A stretch of 64,000 bases of DNA from contig CM032669.1 of NCBI GenBank assembly GCA_019095985.1, forward strand, positions 34,158,402 through 34,222,401, written 5' to 3'. Each line of letters opens with the position of its first letter. The first letter of the stretch is position 1. Of the stretch, positions 34,663 through 48,666 are shown in pieces. The notes under the pieces are model-generated. The model searched no databases. It saw only the letters and a program-made list of their open reading frames with translations, and had not been told where the DNA came from. Position numbers and translations under genes: made by a program. This stretch comes from Streblospio benedicti. Taxonomy: Eukaryota > Annelida > Polychaeta > Spionida > Spionidae.

Positions 34663-37600
34663 TTTATTCCCAAGTCAAATAAATCATAAATCATTTCAAA
34701 TGTTTTATGATTATTACATTAGATTCATTATATATTATATTTGTCTATTACATTACATTGTATTATTATGATTATTACACGCAGAGAGTAAATTAAGTTT
34801 ATGATATTTCTTGAGAAATCATATTCTATGAAAGGGAAAGCATTGAGAATAAGATTTAACTTGTAAACTTCTAAATAGAATAAAAATATTATTTTCTTAC
34901 ATAATGTAAGTTATTGTCAGATTCATGTTATTTGAATGGGAAATAAAAATGTTTAACCTTAATATCGATTTCTTCAACCAATGGTCAAAGAAGAGATTTA
35001 CTGTATCCCAAACACCCTTCAAATAATGATATTAGGATAATCTGAATATTCAGACCATCCAATTTACATCTAGTTAACAAGATGAAGAGCAAACAATTAA
35101 CGAGCTGAAGAGCAAACCTATGGGCATGTAGGTTATAATGGAAGAAATCAGTTTCAGTGAATTCAGATTGTTGAACACTGAATCTGTGGAAGTTCAGGAA
35201 AAATTTAACGTGGGAGTTGAAATTCGACGCGCTCTGCATAACTCTTATCATATCCGAATACACGTTGGCAGAATGGCCGACTATCGGACAGGGACTGTCA
35301 CCCAACAAAAATTCTTGACGCTAATTTTTCCCCTATTAACATTGTAATTGATAGGACATTTGTCAGTTATCTGCCAATATACTGTTGGTGATCAGACGGT
35401 CGTCAGCCGGTGATCGGAGGCCCCATCAGAAATCGGCGGATTATCATTTGGTTACCTGTCAGGGATTGGCAAATGTCTGACCAACCAAGGGCAGGTAGTT
35501 TGCTTGCACATCGGCGGAAAAAACTGCCCTTTCCAGTATCCACACAGATACCATACGGACATTGGCCAGTGTCTATTCAGAAGCCTGCTGATTTTCGGAC
35601 ATACATGTAGCCCATTCTCATCATCGAGCTTTATCTCCGATGAGGGGAACTTGGCAACAATAAAAAAATCCATGGACCTCTACAGATGCCAGACATCTTT
35701 CAGGCTATGTGACTTGCACATTAATAGACATGTGTACATATGCTTAAAACAAAATATAAATATTTAAAAAACTTAGCTAAAGCTTGTTTTGTATATACAG
35801 ACACTACCTAAGTATACATTCACAGTACCTTTGTGTGAATCAGTCCTAATTCAAATTTTGATATATGATGGGGGAACAAATGATGTAAAGTACAGTGGGA
35901 AACTGGACACTGGAGAAGAGGTCTGGAAAGTCGCGATTTTCTGATAATCTGATTTGGATCATCCAAAATCTAATTCATAAATCAAGCAGCAAGAGAAATA
36001 TAAAATATTGTTACTTGATCAATAACTTCAACATCTTAGGCAAAATGTTGGTTAGGACCTGTTGTGCAAAGAAACTGCTTGTGTGGCAGAACCATAGTAA
36101 ATTTTCCATGTCAGAATGTATACCACAATACATGTTCAATACATTGCCATCTGTCTTTGCAAATAAAGCTTTATGTTATGGATGAAATAACAGCAGCATT
36201 TGGCAGATGGGCCACTTTCCTTTTCTTCATTTTTTCTTGTAGTGTATATAAATAATGTAATGCCTGTGACATTTCATTTGATATGATAGAGGAAGAAGAG
36301 AGATATGACAATGTACATTCAAAAATAGGTCGAGTACAATAATAAAAGTAATGGAGCTAGTTTCTCATGTGGGTGTTGGAGCCAGAATAATTAATCAGAA
36401 TAATTTTTGACAAGTGTATCAGTAGGTGTTAATCACACATCTACATGAATTATCGCTCAATTTATTGCGTACACGAATTAGTACTCAATTTATTGAATAA
36501 TAATGCATCTTTTGAATGAATATAGTGTATCATGGGGATGATGGAAATATGGCACCCTAACTTAATTATGTATGATGATGTGTTTTGTGTATGAAAATTG
36601 CAATTATGAAATACAAGTTTATCATTTTATTATAAGCCAAACCTATACACACTGCAGGTTAGAATAGTACACACATAATGATTTACACTAGAAAGCAGAT
36701 GGTTCATTGGAGATTATTCATTAAGTACAAATAACATTTATTGCTGTTTTTTTTTTTTATGGAGCGGTATGTGATTACCGTCATTGCCTTGCATGATCTG
36801 ATGATACAAACGAGTCCACAAATTGTAGGGTTGTCAGCTCAATGAGCACACCACATCATATCAATGTGACTTCTGCTTGATTAACGAACAGGAATTCACC
36901 ATTCTGATGTAATGGTTTAGATTAATTTATATTGTCAATCAGACATGGGTGACCGCAATAGCTTGACTTATGTTTTATTTCTTTGTTGGTGTTTAGGAAA
37001 TGTTTCTAAAGCTAATTATAGACAGTCTATGTGATATTTAATTTTCTTTTTATATTTGTGGAGCTTTCAAAGCAATTGGTTTGGGATGAAGATGAGCCAA
37101 ATGGGACATGTCCAACCATGTCCCTAAGTGAAATTTTCTCTGAAACGATGTATAGAAAAACTAAATACCCCACATTTCAAGTGTGGGTAGTATTCGTCTA
37201 CATTTAATTTGCTCCACGATTTCGATATTTTACGAAATAACTTGTTGTTTTTTGGTCAAACCTTAATTTTCATCCAAATGCATGTTTGACATTGACATTG
37301 TTTTTCTACTTTACAGGTGAGTACTTTCTGTTCTTCCGCATCATGATCCATAGGATCTTGCACTCTACAATAAGGTAATTCTTGTCCTATTTCATCAATT
37401 CATTGAAATATTTTCTATAAAACCTTTTATAATAACCAAAAATAAAAAAAAATAAAATTTTAAGCTACTCTCTCGCTCTCAAATCTCTTTGGCAAGCATA
37501 TATCTACCACTGAGAAACGCGTATATGAAAGTTAAATTTCCTTCAAATGTTGAATAAATGAAAGCTAGACATTTTCTAAGTTTCCATAAATACAAGGGCA

Positions 37601-40028
37601 CAAGATTTATTTTTTTCTTTCTTTTTTTCTTCGTATGTGAAGATCAATTGCTAAGAGTGATGCTGAAGCAATACAAAATAGACTTTGCTGGGATCTTTTT
37701 AAATCTCATTGGAGACAACACTTTAGAGTATAGATCTTCTGCATTTAAAATAGATAATTTAAGAGAGCACAAAGTTTGTATTCCATTCATTTCTAAATGT
37801 CTGACACATATTTTTAGAATATTTGATGTATTATTTTTAAATGTTTGTGTTCGGATAGTTTAGTGTAAGCACAGATTTTTTTCTTCAAATTTCATGTGCT
37901 TTAAAAAAATTGTAACGCTTTTTCTATGTAGTAAGCAATTTATCTTTGTACAACTTTTTATTTCGTATTCAAACAAACTATAAAATGTTAGTTTTATTCA
38001 TAATGTATTTCTTTGAGGACAATCAAAGGAAAAAGATGAAAAATCAAAAATCAACAGTCTTCTCATAATGGCGTTAATGAAAAGGCAACTCAGTTTCCTC
38101 AGCAAGCCAACACAATGTGCACACTATTGCATATAATGTTGCACATTATATATAGACTTCGTGAAGGGGAGCATCCTCTCATAGCGTTTCAATATGTGAT
38201 CAGTTCTTCTTGTGTTTAAAAATAATCTAGATGAAGATTCTTAGGACATTCCTTTGTTATGCCATGTTTTGATTCCTTTGTTTATTGTACATTAGTTAGG
38301 TCAGCACGTTTGATGACTTTTTTCCTTTGTCATTCAGGTCCCGTGAATTTTCCGTATTGATTCCTCATAATCCTGTATGGCATAATCAATAATAAGCTCA
38401 GTGCGCCTTCGCATAATGTCTTTGTTTTATAGGACTCCGTTTTTGTTTTGATTGCTGAGAAATGTCTTGTTCATGGCAAGCATTTTGTTATTTCAATTTG
38501 TGTCAGAGAAACATGCTAACAGAGAAGAGTTAAGTAATATAAGAGCCAAAAGACCTTTATAAAAAATGGGATATATTATGATGTGATTCTTAAAGCATAT
38601 TGTATCACGAATACACAATATTTTCACAATATTGACTCTTTGTGTGAAAAAAAAAATCATTTAATGATATCCTATTCTTTTCGTAAGGATGCTGTAATTG
38701 GTATTGTATGGTATTTTTTCCAATTGTCATTTACACATTAGACCCCTTTACGTTACTTGTACACGCAAAGGTGTTTCATGCAAAACTATTACACTGTGGT
38801 AAAGCACACGAAGTTAATAAGTTAACAGTATAGAATCTAATTATGACCACTAGCAATATAGCCATAAGTGCTCTCCGTCGAGAAATAGCTTCTTTATGAG
38901 GTTTAGACTATTATACAGTATCTTTTTGACATTTTGGAATTAGATAAAAGGCTGAACTGCTGAGGTGGTCTTTTTTATAGAGGCGTTATCAATTGGAGGT
39001 TATGCTATATACAATTTGAAAATAAACATATGTCATGATTTTACACACAACCTGCCCACAAACATGCGACAGAAGTGTACGTTGATTAAAATATTGATAA
39101 TTTACAAATATTATTTATTGATAAATTTGAAGTATAAAATAATACACCATTGTAATACACCATTGTCATACAAAATTGTTGTCATGCACTTGTGTATTTG
39201 CTTTGATTACAAAACATTCTTGAAGTGAGGGGTCCATCTTGCTCTGTGAGGGCAGTTAGTAAGCGTACCATGCATTTGACTCGACTGTCAACTACATAAA
39301 AAAAGTCAGTGGATGTAGCTAATTAATTATAACAAATAATGTTTTCCCGTTTACTGCTTGTAAATATTTGTTCCACATATTGATCATTCTCTAACTTCTG
39401 TTTGGTGTTTGGTTGTGTGTAAATTCTTTGTTGTAATAGATCAATGATCGGAGGATCGCCCTACTTTACTTGGTTACCTACCCATACTGTCACAATAATG
39501 AGTGATATATACATTTACATGCTCCCATTTATTGAAGAAATGTACATATGAGTAAATGTTCATGACACTTAGCATGAATTTGTTCTGCACTATTTTTTCA
39601 AAAGATGTTCTCTGTTTGGAATAAGCCATGTGGAAATGAACGATATTAGAGATCATAGATCCTGACTTATACATTTCACAATGTTACAATTGTTATTCGT
39701 ATGTACCTCTCAAATGCATGTATAATTGAAGTTCTAAACCATTGTAGTCTGAAATGGAATGTATCGGAAATCATTAACAGTTAAGTATCTGAATTGACAG
39801 ACATGAGAAAATTACCTGACAACGTGAGGAAAGGAATATTTATAGGATATATAGATAAAAAATCAGAATTTTAGACAAGATTTATGTATTTTTCATCAAT
39901 GTGAAATACTCATTCTTATTTAAAGTTTGCTTGCTTGAATTACTGCAACATTCATGGTGGACTATATTGTTATTCTGAGTAAATTGATATTGATAAATAA
40001 CTAGATAAAGGAGGACTAAACTGAAACA
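34663..40028. other. Intron, with one GC-rich patch
   Basis: The stretch at about 35200-35680 is GC-rich and rich in GATCGG/CGGCGG/CAGTC words, and is probably an old repeat. Open frames there do not resemble proteins. At 37318-37374 an acceptor-like TTTTTCTACTTTACAG and a donor-like AAG|GTAATT enclose 57 bp, but the segment has a stop in phase 0 and I do not call it an exon. The remainder is AT-rich and featureless. Confidence 0.45.
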
Positions 40029-40145
40029 ATGGAATTAATGGATATTTATAGTTTTCAATGGTTTGCACAGCAAGTGAAACCCATCCCTGCCCTGTGTAAG
40101 CCGAAGCCTATTCTGTATAAACGAGAATCCACGCAGGATTTGTTG
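40029..40145 (+). CDS. Candidate alternative first coding exon 2 of PKA-RI
   Basis: An ATG in good context (AACAATGG), with an in-frame TAA just upstream (40017-40019), opens 39 codons that end in phase 0 at a strong donor TTG|GTAAGA. The peptide runs MELMDIYSFQWFAQQVKPIP, then CKPKPILYKRESTQDLL. The first part could be a short amphipathic helix. KRES is a basic-basic-X-Ser site of the kind PKA phosphorylates. The 75 bases from 40071 on are also preceded by an AG (TTTGCACAG), so it could instead be a phase-0 cassette exon between another first exon and 62055. G+C is higher than in the surrounding intron. I do not recognise the peptide. Phase, donor quality, position and strand support it. Confidence 0.5.
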
Positions 40146-43100
40146 GTAAGACAAATACATGTTTATAACACAGTTTCTGTATATTATATACAGATGTAAT
40201 ATTGAATATACACATTTTGTTAATATTATAGTTAGAAAGACAAGATTGTGTGCTTTTTAATCAATAAATATTATTTTTACTAGACATTTCTAAGTGATGT
40301 TTGTTGACTAACCATATAATTATGTAGCAAATGCAACTATACATGATGATGTATTATTGATGCTACAAAGGTTGTTTTCTTTATATTTCTTCATCATGCG
40401 TTAAAATTATTCATCTAATAACACTTGCACTAAAAATGTATAAATTTGATGTCTATAACATGAGAAGCATTCATTGTGGTGGCGATTGCAAAAACTGCTC
40501 TCCCACAACAAATGTCAAGAATGACATTTTTGACCGTAAATTTTCTTAGGTATAGGTTTTACTTATGTAGAGTAACTCGCGTTGAAGGAAGTGATAAAAA
40601 TTTTCTGAATGCTTAAGTACAGAAAGATTGTAGAAATAATATATACTGACATACATGTAATATGACAAGAAGCTATCAGGGCTGAGACCTGTCAGAATCA
40701 CAAGGATCATGCTCAATAGTCATTTTTTTATAATCAGAAAAGCATGCAGCTTCTTGTTCGCCATGCATAAAATTTCATGAGTTAGCAGGTATTGTTTGTT
40801 CCTGTTGATTACAGCAAGAAAACATCTATAAACACAATCATATTTCTATTCATATTCTCGCAGTAACTACCAGTCTTTTTAACCTTGATTTTTTTTTAAT
40901 TGATTGGACAGAAATGATCAGTCAAAAGTGCCTGGAATGACTTCATAGAGTATCAGGTGGCCATATGCATCGTGTTCTTCTAATGTAATGAAGTGTGAAC
41001 CCTGTGTTCTCTAAATTTCTTATGTGAGCAGGCCCACGTTACCTCCAATTATTCATTACGTGTTTTTTTATTTTGTATTCTGTTATTCTGTCTACGCTAA
41101 CAATGATTGTTTTGATTAGGGCTCTCTGGAGCCAAAAAGCTTAAATAAAACCTTTTAAGAACAAATTTTGACCATTTTTATGTGTTTGGAGATTATTATA
41201 ACTTAATGACGTGTTTTTTTGAATCCATCATGATTGTTTATCGTTACCAATGGTCAATGTAAACTTGATGGTATGTTTTTTCCATGTATAGTTGGTTTGA
41301 CATTTTGATAGCTTTGATATTTTATATTATTCTGTCTTAATGCGAGAAGTATAGTAATGTTTATGAGTGGTTCAGATGAAATTACGTCAGATTGATTTTA
41401 GTTGGTGGTACTAACGGAGCTTCCTTTGATATTCAAATATATCTGTAAAAATAATATTGATACTTTGAACCTTTCCCAAGTTGCTACTTTTATAATGTAG
41501 TTTTTTATACTTGATACATTGATGAAATTGAAATAAAGTTTATTTTTTTCTAAAACAGGCATTAATTAAGAAATATTTTATTAAATTGAACCAACGACAT
41601 TAAGAACACATTGTGTTTTCGTGTTTATACATATCTGTTTGTAATATCATAAAATGAATACTCTGTAGTATATTGGAATAAAAACATTTTACAAGATTAA
41701 TCCAGTAGGACACATGTTATTATAATCTGCAATTGTATAGGCATTATTGAGCACAATTAAAAAATTATTAGAAATTTTGTCATAATAGCAGTGTTTATGC
41801 TGTGAGCAAGTTGAAGTGACACACCTACATGTGAATGATCTTGCTCTGTGGGCGTCTTTTGGTTCAAAGCTGACAAGAAAAATAATTGCTACATGTAAGT
41901 TCCGTTTCTTAAAAGTGACAATTCATCTGAAGTGTCAATCAATGTGTATTGCCAGGAAGTTATGATAACAGCCATGATAATCTCATAGGATTACCAATAG
42001 ATGTTTCACCGAAAAACTACCATTATGTGAAGTACAAATTCAGAATCAAACAGTCATTCATTCTAAGTGTCATGCAAAATTTAGATTATGTATACATACA
42101 GCAATGTTTTTGTAATGTGTACACTAAACACTCCGATATTTACATAAACTTTTTGATGTTTGCATAATTTAGTATGTAACAGTAGGTAACTTGTATAAGT
42201 ACACTTAAACAGATCACTGTTCGTGCTAATTCATAATGTGCGAATCAGACATTTATACAGACAGTTCCTTTTTGTGAGGTTTTTGTAGCAATCTGAATTG
42301 TGTAAATTGCAAAATAAGCACGCTTCATATTAGTCCCAGAATGCATGAAGAAGCAATTGGTCTATGTTCAGAGCAAATAAATCATGTGCGGATCAGTTGG
42401 TCTCAAATACATGAAAAATCAGCTACGTAATTGTTTCAATGACACTTGATCAATTGCTAACTATGCAACTGCACCAGCGTTATTGATTGTAAATTAGTTT
42501 TTGGTATGATCTCATGTTCCAATTGCAAACAGAAGCTGAGAAGAACAATACGTGAATGCAAACATGGTTTTTCCCCTTGTCTGTTATCAAACTTTATAAA
42601 AGAATAATATCTAAATCGATAATATCTAAATTAGTCAATATAAGGACATTGACAAATTTTTGTAGCTCTTTGTTATATGCTATTTACACATATTTTTACT
42701 TGTTTGTTTTTGACAGTTGATTTGTTTGAATTAGTTACATTGTTCTCCTTGAGTTAAATGTGCATGCTCATGATCATGTTATTCAGTATATCAACTGAAA
42801 AAAGCTATAGGTTTTGCATACATTCACTTTTATCAAATTTTGCATATATTTCATAGCTTCCAAGTTCTTTTTTGTACTGTCCTACAAATTTAGTCTCGTA
42901 ATACTGAATTTTTTAAGTTTTTTGTTTTCCCCCGGCATATCCATTCTGACTTTTTGGAAATAATCCTGATTGACAGGAATATTTCATGTGTACCACCATT
43001 TGACACAATGCATCCAGTATAATTTCAATGAAGAAATCTTTCTTGTGGTAAAATGCCTGTTGCATTATGGTTACGTATTTGATTTGCTCAGTGTTGACTT

Positions 43101-44791
43101 TTTCCCTAGCAATGTCTGTTCCATTTGATTTGACTTTTACAATCTTTTAATTGCCAATTATAAATCATCACAATGTACACGTATTACATTGGCATAGTGG
43201 TTAAATTCTTAAACTTGTGACCAGAAGTTGGTAAGTTGGGGTAGAGGATCATTGTTGAGTTAAGTATTCAGTATTGATTCGTTTCTGCTCTTCAGGAAGA
43301 GACCCTAACATTTAATAAATTCACAACAGGAGCCTGAGGTAAAATATTAATGACAAAGTTAGGAAATCTTTAAACAAAATCATTTAATTAACTCGCAATA
43401 ACTCAGATGACAAGAGACTACATGTCATGTTACTGAAAATGTATTTTTTATGAAAGTAGCATCTGAAAGACCATCTGTTTTGGTGTTTTAAACAGTCTAT
43501 TTTTGCTTATATTGAAGTGGAAACAATTGTTGTTCTCATTGGAAAAAATTGTATTTATGCCACTTGTAAGCTTTGAAACAAGAAATTTCCCTCCTCGTGT
43601 ACTCTTAAAATATCTGGCAATTCTTTGATAATTTAGGGCAAAATTGGTGAAAACTTGGGGAATTTAAAATGAGGGCTTTTGTGGCAGCCCTGACTTTATG
43701 GTTCACAACTCAAATCCTTATATTGAATAGTCATTTTTTTCTACATCTCACAATAGGGTGCTATCACTTCAGCAAATTTAATCTCAATTGACTGGGATGT
43801 GGTACTATAACTTCCACTCTTTGTGCTCATCAAATTGGCTATAATTTTGTTTTGCAAGTTATAGTTGTTTTCCAAACATACATGAGTATTCCTAAAGTGC
43901 ATAATCAAAAACTCACGATTGTCTAACCCTGATGTATTTTTTGTAAAGTTTTATTTAGGTCAGATTGTGGTCTGCAGTAAATGATTTAAGTAACACGTTT
44001 TTTCAATGATCTAAGTATGTTTTCAATAAACAAATTACTTTCTTATCAGTTGATCTTGTTTAGCAAAATGCTTCTCAAAATGTCATCTACCTTTCTTCTA
44101 TTTAGATATTAATAATATAATGCCTGCAAGAAATCTAACAGTCCAATATGATTTGCTTCATACCTTTAACACGTAAGGGTGAAGATGTATTTGTTGTACT
44201 GTGGAGATTTTTTTTTTTTTTTTCCTTATCTTCATCATTTTTGTTGTACATTGACATTGACTTAAGGATTAGAAAGAAATCCTACAAAGTATCACTTTTT
44301 AAATGCATAAGTTCAAGCCTGTGATATTCCTATTTATTGAGGGCAGAATTCCTACTTGAATATATAGTTTTTGTGTCTGTATGTGGTACGAAATCAAGAT
44401 TTGTCTTGACAAATATATGGGTTAATTCTTGATCACCCACCTGATCTTCATATTGAAGAGAGTAATAAATGTCTTAATGTGCCATGAATTTTCATTGCTA
44501 GGTTACTGGTGATAAAACTCTGTTATATGTCTTCTTCATAATGTAGTCCTTATGTGATGGTATAGACCTAAAAGCATGCACTCAAGAAGTGCTTACAGTG
44601 TTTGTTTGTGCATAGGATGACACGTACGTTGTAAAAACTTGTATTATTTTATAACACTTCTGATGATTGCTTTGCACATAGCGCTCTCAGTCCTAATTAG
44701 ATCGAGTGGTTTCAGCCAATCTCATTACAACATTATTGAAAATTCTTTTGTAGCTATCAACAGCAGATTAAATGTTTCGTGCATTCCAATA
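40146..44791. other. AT-rich intron
   Basis: No coding frame or repeat that I can support. A GTAAGT at 43231 follows no usable frame. Confidence 0.45.
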
Positions 44792-44887
44792 ATGTTTAAG
44801 GGTTCTAAAAAATACACATATAAACTATTAGATGCAAGAACAAAGGATAACTCTGTTTATGGCGTTGTGAAACGCTTGCATGAAAAC
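44792..44887 (+). CDS. Weak candidate alternative first coding exon 3 of PKA-RI
   Basis: An ATG with A at -3 opens 32 codons (MFKGSKKYTYKLLDARTKDN, then VYGVVKRLHEN) that stop exactly in phase 0 at a consensus donor AAC|GTAAGT. The frame is also open upstream to about 44639. The peptide is basic and somewhat protein-like, but base composition is close to the intron and there is no family match. A few GTAAGT words are expected by chance in an intron this long, so only transcript evidence would make this a real exon. Confidence 0.25.
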
Positions 44888-47279
44888 GTAAGTTGTGAGT
44901 CTAAGACAAGAAGTGCCAGCTTTTCCATCTCCGTTTCTACTTACCTAGGTCACTTGTGACTTTTGTAAGTTATGGGTGCATAAAGTTGATATCCTATGCT
45001 TTTACGCTAGAATGAATAGGAAAAGGTTGCCAAGAGCCTTTTGTTAGATTGATCTATTTGGATTTCACTAGTTTTTTTTGTGCTGTGTTTCACCAAGTTA
45101 CTTTTAATGATATATCAGTGCAAAAACGAAGCAGATAAAATGGGTAACTGGTTATTTGTGTGAAATGTGTATTCAAATTTATGTATTTATGCAATGTTCA
45201 TTAACTTCTAATTCTATCGTGGAAAGGAAGTTGACAAGACATGTGTTTAAATGGATTGCAGTTTTTTTTATTTTCAAGCTGAAAATTACTGACTTCATCA
45301 GGTCTTAATTAGTGTGTATGTTACACATTTTGCTTTATTTGTCAGAATTTATTGCTGCCAGGATATTTACCAAACACTAGCCAGTGTGAGACATTTCCAA
45401 CGTTATCCAGGTTGCCTTATTGCGATTACCGTGCACAAGGCAATTGCATGCTAACCAGGCAACATCTAATTTACTAGGCTACCAGGTTAAGCGATATGGA
45501 TACTCTGCGAGACTCCAGTTGATTGCTTTCAAAGAAAGGAATATACCGTTGTAACATAAATGTGCTTGTAATGAAAATATACATACACATGTATATCTAT
45601 CGATATATAACCGATTGTGAGTAGAAGGTGTTGAATACTGCATATGCAATAGTTCGATTTTTTTTTCAGTGGAGCTTTATTAGGTTATCATCTGTATTTT
45701 CTTTCATGCCCTAGTATACAGATTTGAGCATTTCATAAAAAAAATTTGCACAACATAGTTTATCAATACATGTACATGTATTTGTAATCGATGCATTGTC
45801 TATATGACACTTATTGATGAAATCTATAATTGCTCAGAAAGGCAACCAATCGTTTAGAAGCTAAATTGGGAACAATAGCTCATCTCTTTTATAGCTTTGA
45901 GTCAAAATCTGCAAACAATAATTTATTATGAAGAGAAACTCATAGTTTTTGTATAAAAGACAAAAATATGAAACATGCAGTCAATTGCTTATTGTACAAG
46001 ATACTGCACATAAAATATACACTTAAACAAACTGTTCTCGATGAATGGGGATTGAACACTTAATTTTACTGAGTATGAAGTAGTGTACATTCTAAGTATT
46101 ATCTGCATTATTTTGCATAAATGATTTAGGATATGAATCTATGACATTTATGTGAAATATGATCTTATAAATGCATACAAATGGATATTTGCCATTGCAC
46201 CTTGTGTGTCTCAAATGTGTGGCCTTTTTTGCACGGCTATTGCAGCTCAATCTGTAATACATGTTTACTGTTGTGTCTTTAATCTTGAAGCTATACACGT
46301 CCATATTGTGGAGAGAATTAGATTGAATGCATTAATGGCGTTTTAGGTCAAAACCGTCTTGGTAGATCTGTTTTAAGGTACAACTTGTTCTGAAGTTTAT
46401 GTTTTTTCTTGTAGAATTTCTGTATTTCCAATGAAAGACACATGTACTTGTTTACACCTTGGCAATTAGTTGCTTCATTATCTTGTTATGTGATACAGTT
46501 TTCACCTTCTCTAGAATGTTTCTAAAATGGCTGCTTATTTAAATTTCCAAGTAAAAGCAAGTACATGTACCATGACGATTGACTTAAAATAGCAAATTTA
46601 AAGCCCCTCCATTTCAAACAAGTATATCATGTGCATTGTCTCAGAAGTTGAACCCAGCTATTTCTTCTGAAAATCAATTTTACAGACATCTCTAGAGAGG
46701 AACACATTCCATAAAATAGTGTACATACAGTATTGTCCATGAGTAGGGAAATTGTAGAAACTTCAATTGACATCAGTCATTTTGCTCTCTAGGTATATGC
46801 ATTGTTAGCAGAAGTTACTCGTTATCCGGGAAGAGGAATACCTTTAGTTTGTGTAACAAGTGTTTGAAAATATTACCGAAAACACTAGAATTTCTATGTT
46901 GAATGTGGTTTACATATTATATTCTAAAAACTATTAAAATGTAGAACATACGGAAAACACAGAAACTACTTAGAGAATCTAGACTTCAAAATTTCCAGAA
47001 TTTACTTCGTTTATTTTTAAAAAAATACCATAGAGATCTGAAAATACGAACGTGTAGTAAAAAAAAAAAATACTAGTAATTACGTGCATTTTGAGTAATT
47101 TTGAGTTACAGAAAATACAGTAGTAATATATTGAACTGTCTTTGGCCCTTACACGTGGACAGCACTGTTAATAAAGTGCCATAATGACTCAAAATTTCAA
47201 ATAACTAACTACTACTTAATGCTAGGCGTTCAACTAAACTTTACAAGTACAACATCAAAGATGATAGAATAGATGATAC
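44888..47279. other. AT-rich intron
   Basis: No supportable gene. A GC-richer segment at 45360-45540 contains CCAGGTTGCC and CCAGGCAAC inverted words, possibly an old repeat. Confidence 0.4.
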
Positions 47280-48020
47280 ATTCATGGTCATGCACGATAT
47301 TTGCGTTGAAATGATACCCACATCCACCTCCAATTGTCGACTGCTACTCAACTGGCGTTACAGTAGCGGAGGAGGCCGGCAGAGTAGCCTACATTTCCCT
47401 CCCTGCATCACATACTGCCTCATACGGCTTGGGCCGAGCCAGTCCAGCCACTCACTTTGTTGTTTATTAGATTGGATTCACGTTGGATTTATTGAGGTGT
47501 GTACTCCGTGCACCAGAGCTGCAGTATTGGTCTTCACACTGATTTTTCTCAAATTGTGTGGGTTGGTTGCGTTTTTTGTGCGTGTAGTGTCTGATGAGAG
47601 CACAGATAAGTTGCGTTAGTTGTGAAAGGATTTTGGGATCTTTGCGTGATTGAGCGAATCGGTTAGAAAGGGCTTTTGTTGGGCTAAATAGATTTCACGT
47701 GGATTGCTAGAAAGCTTTACATCATCTGATATGCAAGTGTGATTTGTTTATAGGATACAGGTTCATAGTTATTATATAGGCCTGTAAAGTAGTGATGAAA
47801 CAGATCTGATTAGTAGATACGCGAGCAGTCAATGAAGCACTTCCAATGCTGGCCATGCTCACGCTCAGCATTAGTATGGCAGTGGTAGTGGCAATTTATG
47901 GATAGGCCCACATTTGCCAATTGCCATTGTTTACAAACTGTAATCCCTGCTGCAAGCTGCTGTGCCGAAGTGTCGTATTTCAGGTCACAGTCAAGGATAA
48001 CGTGAACACGGCGAATGCAG
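47280..48020 (+). promoter_or_regulatory. Possible promoter region for the MGQKLRKL first exon
   Basis: A sharp G+C rise at 47320-47560 (GGCGTTACAGTAGCGGAGGA, GGCCGGCAG, CGGCTTGGGCCGAGCC) lies 1.1-1.3 kb before the ATG at 48667. It is followed by further raised stretches to 48020. An acceptor-like TTTTATGCTACTACAG at 48599-48614 could join a non-coding leader exon from here to the 48667 exon. The 111-codon open frame in the patch is not protein-like. The promoter role is inferred only from composition and position. Confidence 0.3.
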
Positions 48021-48666
48021 CTTCGCAAAATACAATTTCTTGATGTATCTTGCCCTTAAAGAGGCCAGATTCTCAATTCGCTAGACTGATCCGTGACATT
48101 TTAGGTCGTCTGTATGAGCTATATGTCACTACTGTGATTATATGTCTTAAGATCTGCCCTCGTAATCAAACCTGTAAATGGCAAAGCCCATGTACAGTGA
48201 ATTCCTCATGGAAGAGTGCAATCTTTCACTGCAGTAAGTTGATTTGTTGCTCAAAGGACGGCACATCTATTAACATAAAGCATTGGTTAATGGTTCTCTT
48301 TACCATGGAATATGTTCCCACCATTATATGACTTTGCCACCATATTTAGTGTGGTCAAACTCGGAGATATTTTGCTTAAGGATATCTGTATATAGTTTGT
48401 TTTTATGTGTGAATAGATGTATTCTTTCCATAGATAATAGGTGACATGTGGATATTTTTAGAAGATTTATGGTTGAAATAAACATGTGCAAGTTATTTTT
48501 TTAATGTATTAGTATACAGCTGTGATATATGGATAGGAACTTGTAAGATTGAAAAGTACACACATTTCTGTGCATAGGTTGTGAAGAACATAAAACCTTT
48601 TATGCTACTACAGTCTGTGATCATAAAATATTTTAAGGGATACTTGTTACATCCATCAAAGTAAAA

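Noticed and set aside
37318-37374. 57-bp segment between acceptor-like and donor-like sites
   Set aside because: It has a stop in phase 0 and no start of its own. It does not fit between the phase-0 exons.
44639-44959. Full 106-codon open frame around 44792
   Set aside because: The part before 44792 is hydrophobic AT-driven sequence without a convincing start. Only the short segment ending at the donor is kept, as a weak candidate.
47284-47619. 111-codon open frame in the GC-rich patch
   Set aside because: No family resemblance, no good donor at its end. More likely promoter or leader sequence of the 48667 exon.
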